Positions 10,301 through 17,982 of a DNA stretch of 64,000 nt are shown in pieces. Source of the DNA: Brevibacterium sp. HMSC07C04 (GTDB lineage Bacteria; Actinomycetota; Actinomycetes; Actinomycetales; Brevibacteriaceae); assembly GCF_001815905.1 (NCBI RefSeq), contig NZ_KV823261.1, forward strand, positions 62,001 through 126,000, written 5' to 3'. Below the pieces are notes generated by a model. The model worked only from the letters and a program-made list of their open reading frames with translations. It was not told where the DNA came from and did no database searches. How positions within the stretch are numbered: the stretch's first letter is position 1; each line of letters begins with the position of its first letter. The position numbers were made by a program, and so were the translations under genes.

Positions 10301-10724
10301 CCTGTACGGCGTGCGCGAAGGCCGCGAGCACTCCGTCGTCATCGAGAAGGGCAAGGCCCTGCTCGTCGGCATCCAGGCGATCTCCTCGCCCGATGAACGA
10401 GGTATGCGCAATGTCATGGCGACGCTCAACGGCCAGCTGCGCCCGCTGTCGGTGCGCGACCGCTCCGTTGACGTCGACATCGCCGTAGCCGAACGAGCAG
10501 ATGAGTCCAATCCGGGTCACGTTGCAAGCCCGTTCGCCGGTGTCGTCACCCTCCAGGTATCCGAAGGCGACAAGGTCAAGGCAGGCCAGACGGTCGCCAC
10601 GATCGAAGCGATGAAGATGGAAGCCTCCATCACGGCAACCATTGACGGCACGGTTTCGCGTGTGGCCATCGAGCCGGTCGCGCAGCTGGAAGGCGGCGAC
10701 CTCGTGGTGGTCATCAATGGCTGA
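7323..10724 (+). CDS. pyc: pyruvate carboxylase
   Basis: The 1133-residue biotin enzyme carboxylates pyruvate to oxaloacetate with ATP and bicarbonate, an anaplerotic step. All domains lie in one chain: biotin carboxylase (about residues 1-450, with the ATP-grasp Gly-rich GGGGRGMRR loop), carboxyltransferase (about 530-830, beginning with TSFRDAHQSLLATR) and a C-terminal biotinyl domain with EAMKME, biotinylated Lys1098. The ATG at 7323 gives the standard MFKKVLVANRGE N-terminus; the upstream in-frame extension has no homology. The ribosome binding site is weak (GGAATAGAG). The stop overlaps the deformylase start. Confidence 0.97.
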   Translation: MFKKVLVANRGEIAVRAFRAAYELGASTVAVFPYEDRNSEHRLKADEAYMIGDEGHPVRAYLNVDEIIRVAKESGADAVYPGYGFLSENPELARACDREGITFIGPRADVLQMAGNKVEAIAAARSAGVPTLDATPASTDLDELLAAAENMEYPLFVKAVAGGGGRGMRRVDNRTELVEAAKIAMREGEGAFGNPTVYIEQAVQRPRHIEVQVLADNDSNAVHLFERDCSIQRRHQKVVEIAPAPNLDPEIAGAMHEAALQFARSIGYQNAGTVEFLLETAGPRAGKFAFIEMNPRIQVEHTITEEITDVDLVQAQMRIAAGASLEELGLTQDKISYKGAAVQCRITTEDPANSFRPDTGTITAYRSAGGAGVRLDGGTVYAGAEVSAHFDSMLVKCTARGATYDVAVNRQRRALAEFRIRGVASNIGFLRAVLDDPAFIRGDLSTNFIEERPHLLEARVGADRGSKVLEYLADITVNQPYGPSPVDLKPSEKLPQLELAAEAPKSSRNSLLELGPEGWAKALRDTEELKVTDTSFRDAHQSLLATRVRTRDLEAVAPYIGQMLPELLSVEAWGGATYDVALRFLAEDPWERLEKLRSAMPNVNLQMLLRGRNTVGYTPYPTEVTDAFVDEAARSGIDVFRIFDALNDVEQMRPAIESVRGTGKAVAEVALCYTSDLLNPKEEVYTLDYYLRLAEQIVEAGAHVLAIKDMAGLLRPAAAAKLVTALRSEFDLPLHLHTHDTAGGQLATLLAASEAGVDAVDAASASMAGTTSQPPMSALVAALEHTERDTGLNLANVQDLEPYWEAVRNVYKPFESGLPGPTGRVYRHEIPGGQLSNLRQQAVALGLGERFEEVELMYEAADRILGHLVKVTPSSKVVGDLALHLVAVNADPKEFAENPQNFDIPDSVIGFLSGDLGDPPAGWPEPFRTKALEGRKHTKPAEKLEPHEAELLREPGKTRQDTLNRLLFPQPTKEYGRMIDQYGDLSVLETNEFLYGVREGREHSVVIEKGKALLVGIQAISSPDERGMRNVMATLNGQLRPLSVRDRSVDVDIAVAERADESNPGHVASPFAGVVTLQVSEGDKVKAGQTVATIEAMKMEASITATIDGTVSRVAIEPVAQLEGGDLVVVING

Positions 10725-11214
10725 ACGAGCCATCCGGCTCTTCGGGGATCCCGTTCTGCGCACTGAGTGCCGGCCCGTCACCGAATTCGGGCCGGCCACT
10801 CGGGCGCTGGCGCAGGACCTCATCGACACTTCGCTGCCCGACGGCCGCGCCGCCGTGGCAGCGCCCCAAATCGGTGTTGCCCTGCGCGCTTTCGGCTATG
10901 ATCTCGACGGGCGCACCGGGGCGATCTTCAATCCCGAAGTCATCGAAACAGGCGGCCAGAAGCGCGACATCGATGAAGGCTGTCTGTCGATCCCCGGACT
11001 GCAGTTTCCCACCCCGCGCTGGGAATATGCGGCAGTGAAGGGTTTCGACGCGGCCGGAAATCCGGTCGAGCTGCACGGTGATGGGGTGTTCGCTCAAATG
11101 CTCCAGCACGAAACAGACCACCTGAACGGCGTTGTGTACGTTCAGACACTGCCCGGGCCAAGGCGGAAAGAGGCGATGAAGCAGATTCGCAGCTCCGCCT
11201 GGTTCGGCAGGTGA
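10717..11214 (+). CDS. def: peptide deformylase
   Basis: This 165-residue metalloenzyme removes the formyl group from nascent proteins. The three motifs are present: AAPQIG with Gln51, EGCLS with metal ligand Cys89, and HETDH with His131, catalytic Glu132 and His135. The first motif reads GRAAVAAPQ instead of the usual GxGLAAPQ, a mild divergence. The ATG at 10717 overlaps the last 8 nt of pyc, so translation is probably coupled. Def is more often found beside fmt, so this may be a second copy. Confidence 0.92.
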   Translation: MAERAIRLFGDPVLRTECRPVTEFGPATRALAQDLIDTSLPDGRAAVAAPQIGVALRAFGYDLDGRTGAIFNPEVIETGGQKRDIDEGCLSIPGLQFPTPRWEYAAVKGFDAAGNPVELHGDGVFAQMLQHETDHLNGVVYVQTLPGPRRKEAMKQIRSSAWFGR

Positions 11215-11218
11215 AAAC

Positions 11219-11248
11219 GGCGGCGGCCTCTAAGGGGTCGCCGCCTTT
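11219..11248 (+). terminator. Rho-independent terminator after def
   Basis: A 10-bp GC-rich stem (11219-11228 with 11236-11245, one G-U pair) with a 7-nt loop is followed by TTT, four bases after the def stop. It separates pyc-def from the next gene. Confidence 0.75.
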
Positions 11249-11267
11249 CGTCTTCGAAAGGAGAACA

Positions 11268-12125
11268 ATGGAAATCACAAAAGCCGGTGTCATCGGCTCC
11301 GGCCTTATGGGTTCGGGTATTGCCGAAGTGCTCGCGCGTTCGGGTCTGGACGTTGTCGTCCGGGACATCAGCGACGAAGCTGTCGCAGCAGGCCGCGGCC
11401 GCATCGAGAAGTCCTTCGCCAAGGGTGTTGAACGGGGCAAACTCAGCCAGGAGGATGCCGACGCTGCTCTTGGCCGTCTGACGTTCACGACTGATCTGCA
11501 GGCTATGGCTGATCGCCAGCTGGTGATCGAAGCGGCAAGTGAAAACGAAGACATCAAGAAATCGATCTTTGCCGAGCTTGACGACATTGTGACGGACAAG
11601 AACGCGATCCTTGCGTCCAACACCTCGTCAATGCCGATCATCCGGTTTGCCCAGGTCACTTCGCGTCCCGAACGGGTTCTCGGCCTGCACTTCTTCAACC
11701 CCGCACCGGTGCAGCCGCTTGTCGAAATCATCAGCTCCGTGCTCACTGACCCAGAAGTTGCCAACACGGTTGAAGCCTTCGCGGTCGACGTCCTGGACAA
11801 GAAGCCGATCCGCTCGGATGACCGCCCGGGCTTCATTGTCAACGCTCTGCTCATCCCGTACCTCTTCGCCGCCATCCGTATGTACGAAGCGGGCCACGCG
11901 ACGAAGGAAGACATCGACAACGGCATGATGAACGGTGCCGCTCACCCCATGGGTCCGCTCACGCTGGCTGACCTCATCGGGCTCGATACCTGCCTGTTCG
12001 TCGGCCAGTCGATCTACGAAGAAACCGGGGCTGCCGCCGACAAGCCGCCGGTCCTTCTGTCGCGCATGGTCGACGGGGGACTGCTCGGTCGGAAGTCCGG
12101 CCGCGGTTTCTATGACTACCGCTGA
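11268..12125 (+). CDS. 3-hydroxyacyl-CoA (3-hydroxybutyryl-CoA) dehydrogenase
   Basis: The 285-residue NAD(P)-dependent enzyme interconverts 3-hydroxyacyl-CoA and 3-oxoacyl-CoA. It has the Rossmann motif GVIGSGLMGSG at the N-terminus, the ASNTSS and LHFFNPAPV segments that carry catalytic residues in this family, and the NRLL-type region seen here as IVNALLIPYL. The ATG at 11268 is preceded by AAAGGAGA. Size and absence of a hydratase domain match stand-alone FadB2/Hbd proteins. It stands alone after a terminator, so it may serve butyryl-CoA metabolism or beta-oxidation. Confidence 0.9.
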   Translation: MEITKAGVIGSGLMGSGIAEVLARSGLDVVVRDISDEAVAAGRGRIEKSFAKGVERGKLSQEDADAALGRLTFTTDLQAMADRQLVIEAASENEDIKKSIFAELDDIVTDKNAILASNTSSMPIIRFAQVTSRPERVLGLHFFNPAPVQPLVEIISSVLTDPEVANTVEAFAVDVLDKKPIRSDDRPGFIVNALLIPYLFAAIRMYEAGHATKEDIDNGMMNGAAHPMGPLTLADLIGLDTCLFVGQSIYEETGAAADKPPVLLSRMVDGGLLGRKSGRGFYDYR

Positions 12126-12141
12126 CCCAAGAACAGAAAGA

Positions 12142-12177
12142 ACGAGGCGGAGCTCACCTTGGTGGGCTCCGCCTCGT
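12142..12177. terminator. hairpin terminator between convergent genes
   Basis: A 16-bp stem (12142-12157 with 12162-12177, one G-U pair) sits between the dehydrogenase and the convergent aminotransferase gene, with short T-rich flanks. Confidence 0.75.
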
Positions 12178-12200
12178 CTGTTGTTGGGGTGGGGGAGAGA

Positions 12201-13424
12201 TCAGCCGAGTTCAGCCGCCGCCAGACGCACGCAGGCAACCAGGCCTTCTGCCGCTGCCGTGACCTCTTCGAGGCTAGGCATGGTCGGAGCAATCCGAATG
12301 TAGGCGTCGTTGGGATCGAGCCCGTGGGGGTGAGTCGACCCGGCTGGGGTCAGGGCTACGCCGGCTTCGGCAGCGTATTTCACGACCTTTGAAGCAGTGC
12401 CGTTGGGAACACGCAGGGTGATGAAATAGCCGCCGTTTGGCGTGGTCCAAGAGGCGATGTCGGAGCTGAGTCCGTCTTCGAGCGCGGTGAGAACTGCGTC
12501 GAATTTCGGACGGATGATCTCGGCGTGGCGGCGCATGTGCTCCCGCACACCATCAGCGTCGCGGAAGAAGCGCAGGTGACGCAGCTGGTTGATTTTGTCC
12601 GGCCCGATCATAGCGGCACCCATATGGGTGCGATACCACTCGATCACAGCGGGGGAGCCGGCAAAGAACGCCACACCGGCGCCAGCGAAGGTCATCTTCG
12701 ATGTCGAGGCGTAGATCCAGGGACGGTCTGGGTGGCCGGCTTCGGCGCACAGGGACAGGATGTTGACCATGGGCGCCTGGTTGTCATCTGACAGGTGGTG
12801 CAGGCCGTAGGCGTTGTCCCACAGAAGGGTGAAGTCCTCAGCTGCGGCAGTCACTTCGGCAAGCTCAAGGGCCCGCGCTTGGCTGATCGAAGTGCCGGTG
12901 GGGTTTGAATACATGGGTACGAGCCACATTGCGCGGACGTCTGGGTCAGCCACATAGCGGCGGACATCGTCCATGACTGGGCCTTCGTCATCCGTGCGGA
13001 TGGCGATGAGCTCATAGCCGAGAGCTTTGGCCAGCTGGAAGTGACGGTCGTAGCCGGGAACGGGGCAGAGGATCTTGGCGTTCGTCCACGGACCGCCTGC
13101 GGGGGTGCCGTAGCGCTTGGCGAAGTCGAGGGTCATGTATTCGAGTGTCAGAGACGACGACCCCTGTGCCAAGATCTGCTCGGTGGGAACCTTGTAGAGC
13201 TCACCGAAGATCTCACGCAGTTCTTTCAGACCATCTAGACCGCCGTAGTTGCGGGTGTCGATTCCCGAAGGCGAGGTGAAGTCGTCGCCCGTGACGTTCG
13301 TCAGCAGTTCAGCTGACAGGTCAAGCTGCTCGGGCGCTGGCTTGCCGCGGGTGATGTCGAGATTGAGCCCGCGAGCGGCGAACGCGCGGTAGTCAGCCTG
13401 TGCCTGCTCAAGGGAAACGTCCAT
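12201..13424 (-). CDS. aspT: aspartate aminotransferase, class Ic (AspT type)
   Basis: The 407-residue PLP enzyme moves the amino group between aspartate and 2-oxoglutarate. It contains the subgroup Ic features: N-terminal DITRGKPAPEQLDLS, RNYGGLDGLKELRE, YSNPTGTS (Asn binding the cofactor ring region), WDNAYGLHHL and the PLP lysine in YASTSKMTF. These match the corynebacterial AspT group rather than AspC of E. coli. The start at 13424 is preferred over an adjacent ATG because AAAGG then has better spacing. It diverges from the dehydrogenase at 13578. Confidence 0.88.
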   Translation of the reverse strand: MDVSLEQAQADYRAFAARGLNLDITRGKPAPEQLDLSAELLTNVTGDDFTSPSGIDTRNYGGLDGLKELREIFGELYKVPTEQILAQGSSSLTLEYMTLDFAKRYGTPAGGPWTNAKILCPVPGYDRHFQLAKALGYELIAIRTDDEGPVMDDVRRYVADPDVRAMWLVPMYSNPTGTSISQARALELAEVTAAAEDFTLLWDNAYGLHHLSDDNQAPMVNILSLCAEAGHPDRPWIYASTSKMTFAGAGVAFFAGSPAVIEWYRTHMGAAMIGPDKINQLRHLRFFRDADGVREHMRRHAEIIRPKFDAVLTALEDGLSSDIASWTTPNGGYFITLRVPNGTASKVVKYAAEAGVALTPAGSTHPHGLDPNDAYIRIAPTMPSLEEVTAAAEGLVACVRLAAAELG

Positions 13425-13476
13425 CATGGCCTTTCTGGCTCTCAAAGAGAAACCCAGGAAAATACACTCTCGGTTC

Positions 13477-13482
13477 ATTTTA
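13477..13482 (-). promoter_or_regulatory. candidate -10 element (TAAAAT) for the aspartate aminotransferase
   Basis: On the minus strand TAAAAT lies about 50 nt upstream of the aminotransferase start in the divergent gap. No strong -35 was seen. Confidence 0.4.
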
Positions 13483-13512
13483 GGATCTTGCCGGTGCAGT
13501 GCAGCCACCGGA

Positions 13513-13518
13513 TAGGCT
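13513..13518 (+). promoter_or_regulatory. candidate -10 element (TAGGCT) for the Ldh_2 dehydrogenase operon
   Basis: TAGGCT lies 59 nt before the ATG at 13578, which has its own GGAAGG ribosome binding site, so this transcript would have a normal leader. Confidence 0.45.
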
Positions 13519-13577
13519 GGTGTCAAAGCGCAAGCACATAACCCACATGAGTCCACCACAGCAACGGAAGGCTGTCT

Positions 13578-14654
13578 ATGCGCCGCTACACCCCGCAGTC
13601 CGTCAAACAGCAGATCTTCACCGGGCTCAAGGCCTTCGGACTTGCAGAAGAGCCCGCGCAGGTCTGCACGGAGATCATGTTCGCGACTGACCTGGCCGGA
13701 GTGGACTCACACGGCATTTCCATGCTTCCGCTGTACTGGCAGGAGATTTCCGATGGCACGCTGAATGAAAAGGCCGAACAGCGCCTGGTCCATCAGTTCG
13801 GTGCCGTTTCGGTATTCGATGCCGACCACGGTTTTGGCCACCCGGTGAGTGTGCGCGCCATGGATGCCGCGATTGAAGCAGCTGAAAAGTTCGGAGTGGG
13901 CATCGGCTCTGTGCGCAATGCGAACCATTTCGGTGCCGCAGGTCAGTACGTTCTGCGAGCTGCCCGCCGAGGCATGGTTGGTATAGCCACGTGCTCCACC
14001 CGCTCGGCCATGCAGAAGCCGACCGGCGCTAAGCATGCGCTTATGGGAACCAACCCGATTGCCTTTGCCCACCCCGTAAAAGACGAAGAGCCGATTTTCG
14101 TCGACATGGCCACAACCGTTGTGCCCGGAAACAAGGTCAAGGTCTACGCCTACGCTGATGAGCCGCTCGCCGGGGAATGGGCCACTGACGGCCATGGTGA
14201 GGTCGTGACTGATGGCATGCGGGTCTACAGCGCACTTCTGGACTCGGAGGCTTCAGACATCGGTCTGCTCCCGGTCGGCGGCAACAGCGCCGGTGGGCAC
14301 AAAGGCTACGCGCTTGCCACGATGGTGCAGCTGCTCTCAGCTGCTCTGTCTGGTTCCGACCAGCCGGGCGATGTCGCAGGACGACAGTCGATTGGCTATT
14401 TCTTCTTGGCAATCGATCCGCGAGCCTTTGGCGACGGCGCAGACGCCGAGGAGTATGCCCGTGTGCTGCGCAATACTCTGCGCGGTATGGAGCCGATCGA
14501 TCCTGACGAGCCCGTGCAGGTTGCCGGTGATCCCGAACACCGTTCGGTCGAAGCGAGGTCTGTCAACGGGATTCCCATTTCTGACGGCATGGTGCAGGCG
14601 ATCAGAGACGCAGTCGAGGCAGCCGGGGCGGAATTCATTCTGACCGAAGTCTGA
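13578..14654 (+). CDS. malate/L-lactate/ureidoglycolate dehydrogenase family (Ldh_2)
   Basis: This 358-residue protein belongs to the second, non-Rossmann lactate/malate dehydrogenase family (Ldh_2), NAD(P)-dependent enzymes acting on 2-hydroxy acids. Visible family features are GVDSHGI near residue 45 with the conserved catalytic His, the SVRNANHFGAAGQY segment and the GTNPIAF cofactor loop. The substrate (malate, lactate, ureidoglycolate or sulfolactate) cannot be decided from sequence. The stop overlaps the next start by one base (TGATG), so the methyltransferase is probably co-translated. An upstream GGAAGG supports the start. Confidence 0.88.
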   Translation: MRRYTPQSVKQQIFTGLKAFGLAEEPAQVCTEIMFATDLAGVDSHGISMLPLYWQEISDGTLNEKAEQRLVHQFGAVSVFDADHGFGHPVSVRAMDAAIEAAEKFGVGIGSVRNANHFGAAGQYVLRAARRGMVGIATCSTRSAMQKPTGAKHALMGTNPIAFAHPVKDEEPIFVDMATTVVPGNKVKVYAYADEPLAGEWATDGHGEVVTDGMRVYSALLDSEASDIGLLPVGGNSAGGHKGYALATMVQLLSAALSGSDQPGDVAGRQSIGYFFLAIDPRAFGDGADAEEYARVLRNTLRGMEPIDPDEPVQVAGDPEHRSVEARSVNGIPISDGMVQAIRDAVEAAGAEFILTEV

Positions 14655-15430
14655 TGGCAGGCCCGAATATCGGCCGCGACATCAAACATCGGGGCACGCT
14701 CTTTGGTGCTTCGGCCGATGAGTACGAACGGATTCGCCCGGGCTACCCGCGGGCGGCGGTTTGCGCAGTCGCAGACCACGCGATGTCCGCTGCCGCCGTT
14801 GAGGCCGGGGGAGAGGTACTCGCTCCGGACAAACTGCGGGTGCTCGATGTGGGCTCGGGGACGGGCAAATACGGCAGGGCACTTGCTGAGCTTGGTCTCG
14901 ACGTCCATGCAGTCGATCCCGATCCGGCACTGCTTGAGATCAACCAGCTGCCGTCGACGGTGGGCCGGGCAGAGGAGCTTCCGTTTGCTGACGCATCGTT
15001 TGATTTAGTCGTGTCGGCCCAAGCCTGGCACTGGTTCGATGCCGAGGCGGCCTCAGCTGAGTTCGCGCGGGTCCTCAAACCCGGGGGAGTGGCAGCCGTG
15101 GTTCTCAACCAGCTGGATGTGCGCCACGACTGGGTTATGCGCCTATCGAGGATTATGCACGCCGGTGACGTCTACCGCCCGCGTTGGCGTCCTCAACTTG
15201 GTACAGACTTCGGTCCCATTCAGGCCCGGATTGACGAATTCAGCGTGCCCATGACGATTGACGACACGGTGGCCCTGACGGCAACGCGCACGTACTGGCT
15301 GCGGTCGAATGACACGGTCCGCGCACGTGTTGAGGACAATCTGCGAGGCTACTTGACTGAAGAACATCTGGTGAGTGAGCCGTTCGATCTTCCCTACATG
15401 TGTCTGACGTACATGGCGCAGAAGCAGTGA
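14654..15430 (+). CDS. class I SAM-dependent methyltransferase
   Basis: This 258-residue protein has a Methyltransf_11-type Rossmann core: VLDVGSGTGKYGRAL is motif I, VHAVDPDPAL holds the acidic residue that binds the SAM ribose, and AQAWHWFD follows the DLVVS strand, the form common in actinobacterial UbiE/COQ5-like enzymes. No substrate domain is recognisable. It overlaps the upstream dehydrogenase by one base, so the two form a small operon, but no shared pathway is evident. Confidence 0.85.
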   Translation: MAGPNIGRDIKHRGTLFGASADEYERIRPGYPRAAVCAVADHAMSAAAVEAGGEVLAPDKLRVLDVGSGTGKYGRALAELGLDVHAVDPDPALLEINQLPSTVGRAEELPFADASFDLVVSAQAWHWFDAEAASAEFARVLKPGGVAAVVLNQLDVRHDWVMRLSRIMHAGDVYRPRWRPQLGTDFGPIQARIDEFSVPMTIDDTVALTATRTYWLRSNDTVRARVEDNLRGYLTEEHLVSEPFDLPYMCLTYMAQKQ

Positions 15431-15528
15431 CTGTGTTTATTGCCGGGGTCGACCTCGCTTCACAGGCTGCCCAGACCGGGCTTACGCTTCTGAATGCCCG
15501 GGCTGGCCGGCTGACCGGGGGGACAGAC

Positions 15529-16293
15529 TCAGGCGAAGAACTGGTCGTAGGCGAGTTTGCCCGCCATGATGACGACAACACAGAGAATCACGACCCGGAC
15601 GAATCCTGCGCCGCGGCCGAGCACCATGCGCGCACCAATGCGTGCGCCGATGATGTTCGTAACGGCCAGGCCAAGGCCCAACAGCCACAGGACGTCACCG
15701 CGCAGACCAAACACGATGAGTGCGCCGATATTGGTTGCGACGTTGAGGATCTTCGCCCAAGCCGCACTTGTCATAAAATCCCCGCGCATGAGGGCTGTGA
15801 GCGACATGATGAAGAAAAGCCCCGTGCCGGGACCGAACGCGCCGTCGTAGATGCCGATTGCAAGAATGACAGCGGCACCTGCGGTCCAAGACCGTTTCGA
15901 CATAATGCGCGGCTCAGTGTCGCGGCCGAACGATGGGCGCAGCAGAACAAAGAAGCCAACGGCGACTAAGACCACGATGATGATCGGCCGCATAATGTGC
16001 TGGTCGACGCTGGCTGCGATGAGAGCGCCGATCGCAGCGCCGATGAGTGCCAAAGGCGCCCAGCGCAGAGCGCCCATGGCTGTCGGTATGCGGCGGGCCA
16101 GCGTAATAGCGGCACTTGTGGTTCCGAAGACCGCCGCGAACTTGTTGGTCCCGAGCGCCTGGGCATTTGTCAGTCCCGGCGCCATGATCATGATGAGCGG
16201 CAGGAGAATGAGTCCGCCGCCGCCGACAACCGCATCGATCCATCCTGCCGCAAGAGAGCCCGCGAGCAGAACGGCGATGACGGTCGTCGACAT
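15529..16293 (-). CDS. TSUP-family (TauE/SafE) membrane transporter
   Basis: The 254-residue protein has about eight hydrophobic membrane segments in two repeats. The first begins with LAAGWIDAVVGGGGLILLP, the hallmark TauE/SafE motif; the second repeat carries the related GIYDGAFGPGTGLFF. Members export or import sulfite, organosulfonates or sulfoacetate; the substrate here is unknown. It is monocistronic with an AT-rich palindrome in its promoter region, suggesting local regulation. The 98 nt between it and the methyltransferase contain no gene. Confidence 0.87.
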   Translation of the reverse strand: MSTTVIAVLLAGSLAAGWIDAVVGGGGLILLPLIMIMAPGLTNAQALGTNKFAAVFGTTSAAITLARRIPTAMGALRWAPLALIGAAIGALIAASVDQHIMRPIIIVVLVAVGFFVLLRPSFGRDTEPRIMSKRSWTAGAAVILAIGIYDGAFGPGTGLFFIMSLTALMRGDFMTSAAWAKILNVATNIGALIVFGLRGDVLWLLGLGLAVTNIIGARIGARMVLGRGAGFVRVVILCVVVIMAGKLAYDQFFA

Positions 16294-16324
16294 TGGGGAA
16301 GCGGCCTCTCAATCTCTACTTAAC

Positions 16325-16338
16325 ATAATGTATATTAT
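16325..16338 (-). promoter_or_regulatory. AT-rich palindrome in the TSUP promoter
   Basis: ATAAT-GTAT-ATTAT is a 14-nt inverted repeat lying 32-45 nt upstream of the transporter start. It overlaps TATACA/TACATT on the minus strand, either of which could be a -10 element, so it may be promoter, operator or both. Confidence 0.45.
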
Positions 16339-16461
16339 CGGCTCTTAGTGGGAAGTCTTCAGGAAGCCCGCGCGACGAAGTTCGCCATCACGGCTCTTCT
16401 CTGCGGTGCGCCACGTTGTGCTGTGTGCAAAGCGTTAGCTGTGCGCAGCGCAGCTGAAAAG

Positions 16462-16494
16462 CAGAAAGCGGCGCACTGTCTGCGCCGCTTTCTG
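16462..16494 (-). terminator. Rho-independent terminator after rlpA-like gene
   Basis: A perfect 14-bp stem (16462-16475 with 16481-16494), loop CTGTC, ends in CTTTTC on the minus strand, 11 nt past the stop of the RlpA-like gene. Confidence 0.8.
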
Positions 16495-16505
16495 AATGCC
16501 TGGTG

Positions 16506-17333
16506 TCAGAGCACCTGCCACTTGACCTGAGCTACTCCATCGCCGCCGATCTGATTCATTGCGGCAGTTGAAAGGTCGAGGCATCGGTTTCCGTGGTACG
16601 GACCGCGGTCGTTGATGCGGACCGTAACCGATTTGCCGTTTTTCGTGTTGGTGACCTTCACGCGGCTGTTGAACGGAAGCGTCTTATGTGCAGCTGTGAG
16701 GGCGTTCTTGTTGAAGCGCTCACCATTAGCCGTCTTGCTACCGTGGAAGCCGTCACCGCCGCCGTAGGTCGAGGCCGGGCATGAGCCCGACTGACCGGAT
16801 GCCTTTGAGTTCTTCGGTTTGCCGCTGTCGGAAGCGGCTGCGCCCTTGTCGCCCGAGGAGCCGCTGCTGCTGCCCTTCTTCGAGGTGCCGCCGGAGCTTC
16901 CGGAGCTTCCCGAGCTGCTCTTGCTGCGGCTGTCCTCAGAGTTTCCGACGCTGTTTGAGCTGGGCGTTTCGACGGGCTTTTCTTCCTTGACGGTGAGGGA
17001 AGAAGAAATGTCCTTCTGCTTTTTCTTGCCTTCCTTGGCTGCCTTGTCGGCCTCCGAGGTGTCCGGGCTGTCGGCGGCAGGTGCAGCCTTCTGAGCGAAC
17101 TCGGTTTGTTCGTCTTCAGCGCTGGGAGTTACAGCGAAGCCTGCTGCGACGATGCTTGCAGCTGCCGCAGTCGGCACGGCGATCGCTGCCAGCACCGGAC
17201 GCCGTCCTGCCGACGCAAGAATTCCGGCGGCCGACTTCGATTCGCCGCTGTAGCGCCCACGGTTGGGCGAGCGGCGAAAGACGTCGAAAATATTTCCGGA
17301 GGCCTTGGTGCCTTCAGCGCGGTGTTTGCTCAC
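16506..17333 (-). CDS. RlpA-like double-psi beta-barrel envelope protein
   Basis: This 275-residue protein has a basic cytoplasmic N-terminus, one hydrophobic segment at about residues 46-68, a long Ser/Gly/Lys-rich linker and a C-terminal RlpA-type double-psi beta-barrel of about 85 residues. The barrel contains [29 protein letters not shown] and VRINDRGPY, the regions holding the His and Asp found in RlpA lytic transglycosylases. It probably acts on peptidoglycan outside the membrane. There is no lipobox, unlike E. coli RlpA. A two-Cys pair is absent (one Cys before the barrel, one within it). Confidence 0.82.
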   Translation of the reverse strand: MSKHRAEGTKASGNIFDVFRRSPNRGRYSGESKSAAGILASAGRRPVLAAIAVPTAAAASIVAAGFAVTPSAEDEQTEFAQKAAPAADSPDTSEADKAAKEGKKKQKDISSSLTVKEEKPVETPSSNSVGNSEDSRSKSSSGSSGSSGGTSKKGSSSGSSGDKGAAASDSGKPKNSKASGQSGSCPASTYGGGDGFHGSKTANGERFNKNALTAAHKTLPFNSRVKVTNTKNGKSVTVRINDRGPYHGNRCLDLSTAAMNQIGGDGVAQVKWQVL

Positions 17334-17459
17334 TGTTCTTCCAATCGCAGATGAAAGTTTCGGAACGATAAAGCCATGTTATACCACTTCGTAACAGAAA
17401 GATAACGAGCGCCGGTGTGTTGGAGGTGTGTCTTTGCGCACGCAGGTGCGAAGCGCCGC

Positions 17460-17876
17460 TTATGCCGTGTCTGTGTCGGACAGGCGTCGCGCTGCTGACT
17501 TTGCGCGGATGCGCGCTTCGCTGATTCCTCGTTTGATGGTGTCAGTCGAGGCGCCGCTCGCCTTTCCGAACCGGTCGACCGTCGCATCAATGCCGTCGCT
17601 GATCCTGTCGATCAGTCCCCCGTCGGCGGCTGCCGTGCCGGCGGCGGTTTTTGCCGTGCGCGTCGCTGCTGAGCCGGCGTCCCTGAACTTCTCCCCCGCC
17701 GCTTTGGCCCGGTGTGCGAACGTCGTGACCGACTGCGCTGTCCGCTCAGCGCGTGAACGTGCCTTCAGATAGGTCATGTGGGCACGTTTGAAGCTGGACT
17801 GTTCTTCTTTTGTCCACACGCCGTCGGGTTCGATCGGTTCGCGGTGCGTGCGCGGAGCGTCGTTCATATTGGCCAT
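17460..17876 (-). CDS. hypothetical Ala/Arg-rich helical protein
   Basis: This 138-residue product is not recognised. It has no signal peptide or membrane segment, is rich in Ala, Lys, Arg, Ser and Thr and is predicted by eye to be largely helical, with repeats of the type AHRAKAAGEKFRDAG and RIRAKSAARR. The ATG at 17876 has GGTGGGA at a reasonable distance. It diverges from rbpA. Composition resembles small DNA-binding or stress proteins, but no family motif is visible and no function is proposed. Confidence 0.6.
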   Translation of the reverse strand: MANMNDAPRTHREPIEPDGVWTKEEQSSFKRAHMTYLKARSRAERTAQSVTTFAHRAKAAGEKFRDAGSAATRTAKTAAGTAAADGGLIDRISDGIDATVDRFGKASGASTDTIKRGISEARIRAKSAARRLSDTDTA

Positions 17877-17910
17877 TGTCCCACCGGAGCCTTAATAGGC
17901 CGTGTACGTC

Positions 17911-17940
17911 GGGAATACACCGCGGCGGTAGACTTGTTGT
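17911..17940 (+). promoter_or_regulatory. candidate sigmaR/SigH-type promoter for rbpA
   Basis: GGGAAT at 17911-17916 and GTTGT at 17936-17940 are separated by 19 nt. This matches the GGAAT-N18/19-GTT consensus of the disulfide-stress sigma factors SigR (Streptomyces) and SigH (Mycobacterium). Streptomyces rbpA is a known SigR target. The element ends 42 nt before the rbpA ATG. Confidence 0.65.
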
Positions 17941-17982
17941 CTGCCCGAAAGATCCTGCCCACCGAGTGAGAGGTTCAGTCAC

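Noticed and set aside
9651-10829. 392-residue minus-strand frame over the pyc C-terminus
   Set aside because: Antisense shadow of the carboxyltransferase and biotinyl coding region.
15400-15969. 189-residue plus-strand frame over the TSUP gene
   Set aside because: Antisense, Cys/His-scattered composition without a domain; the minus-strand membrane protein is convincing.
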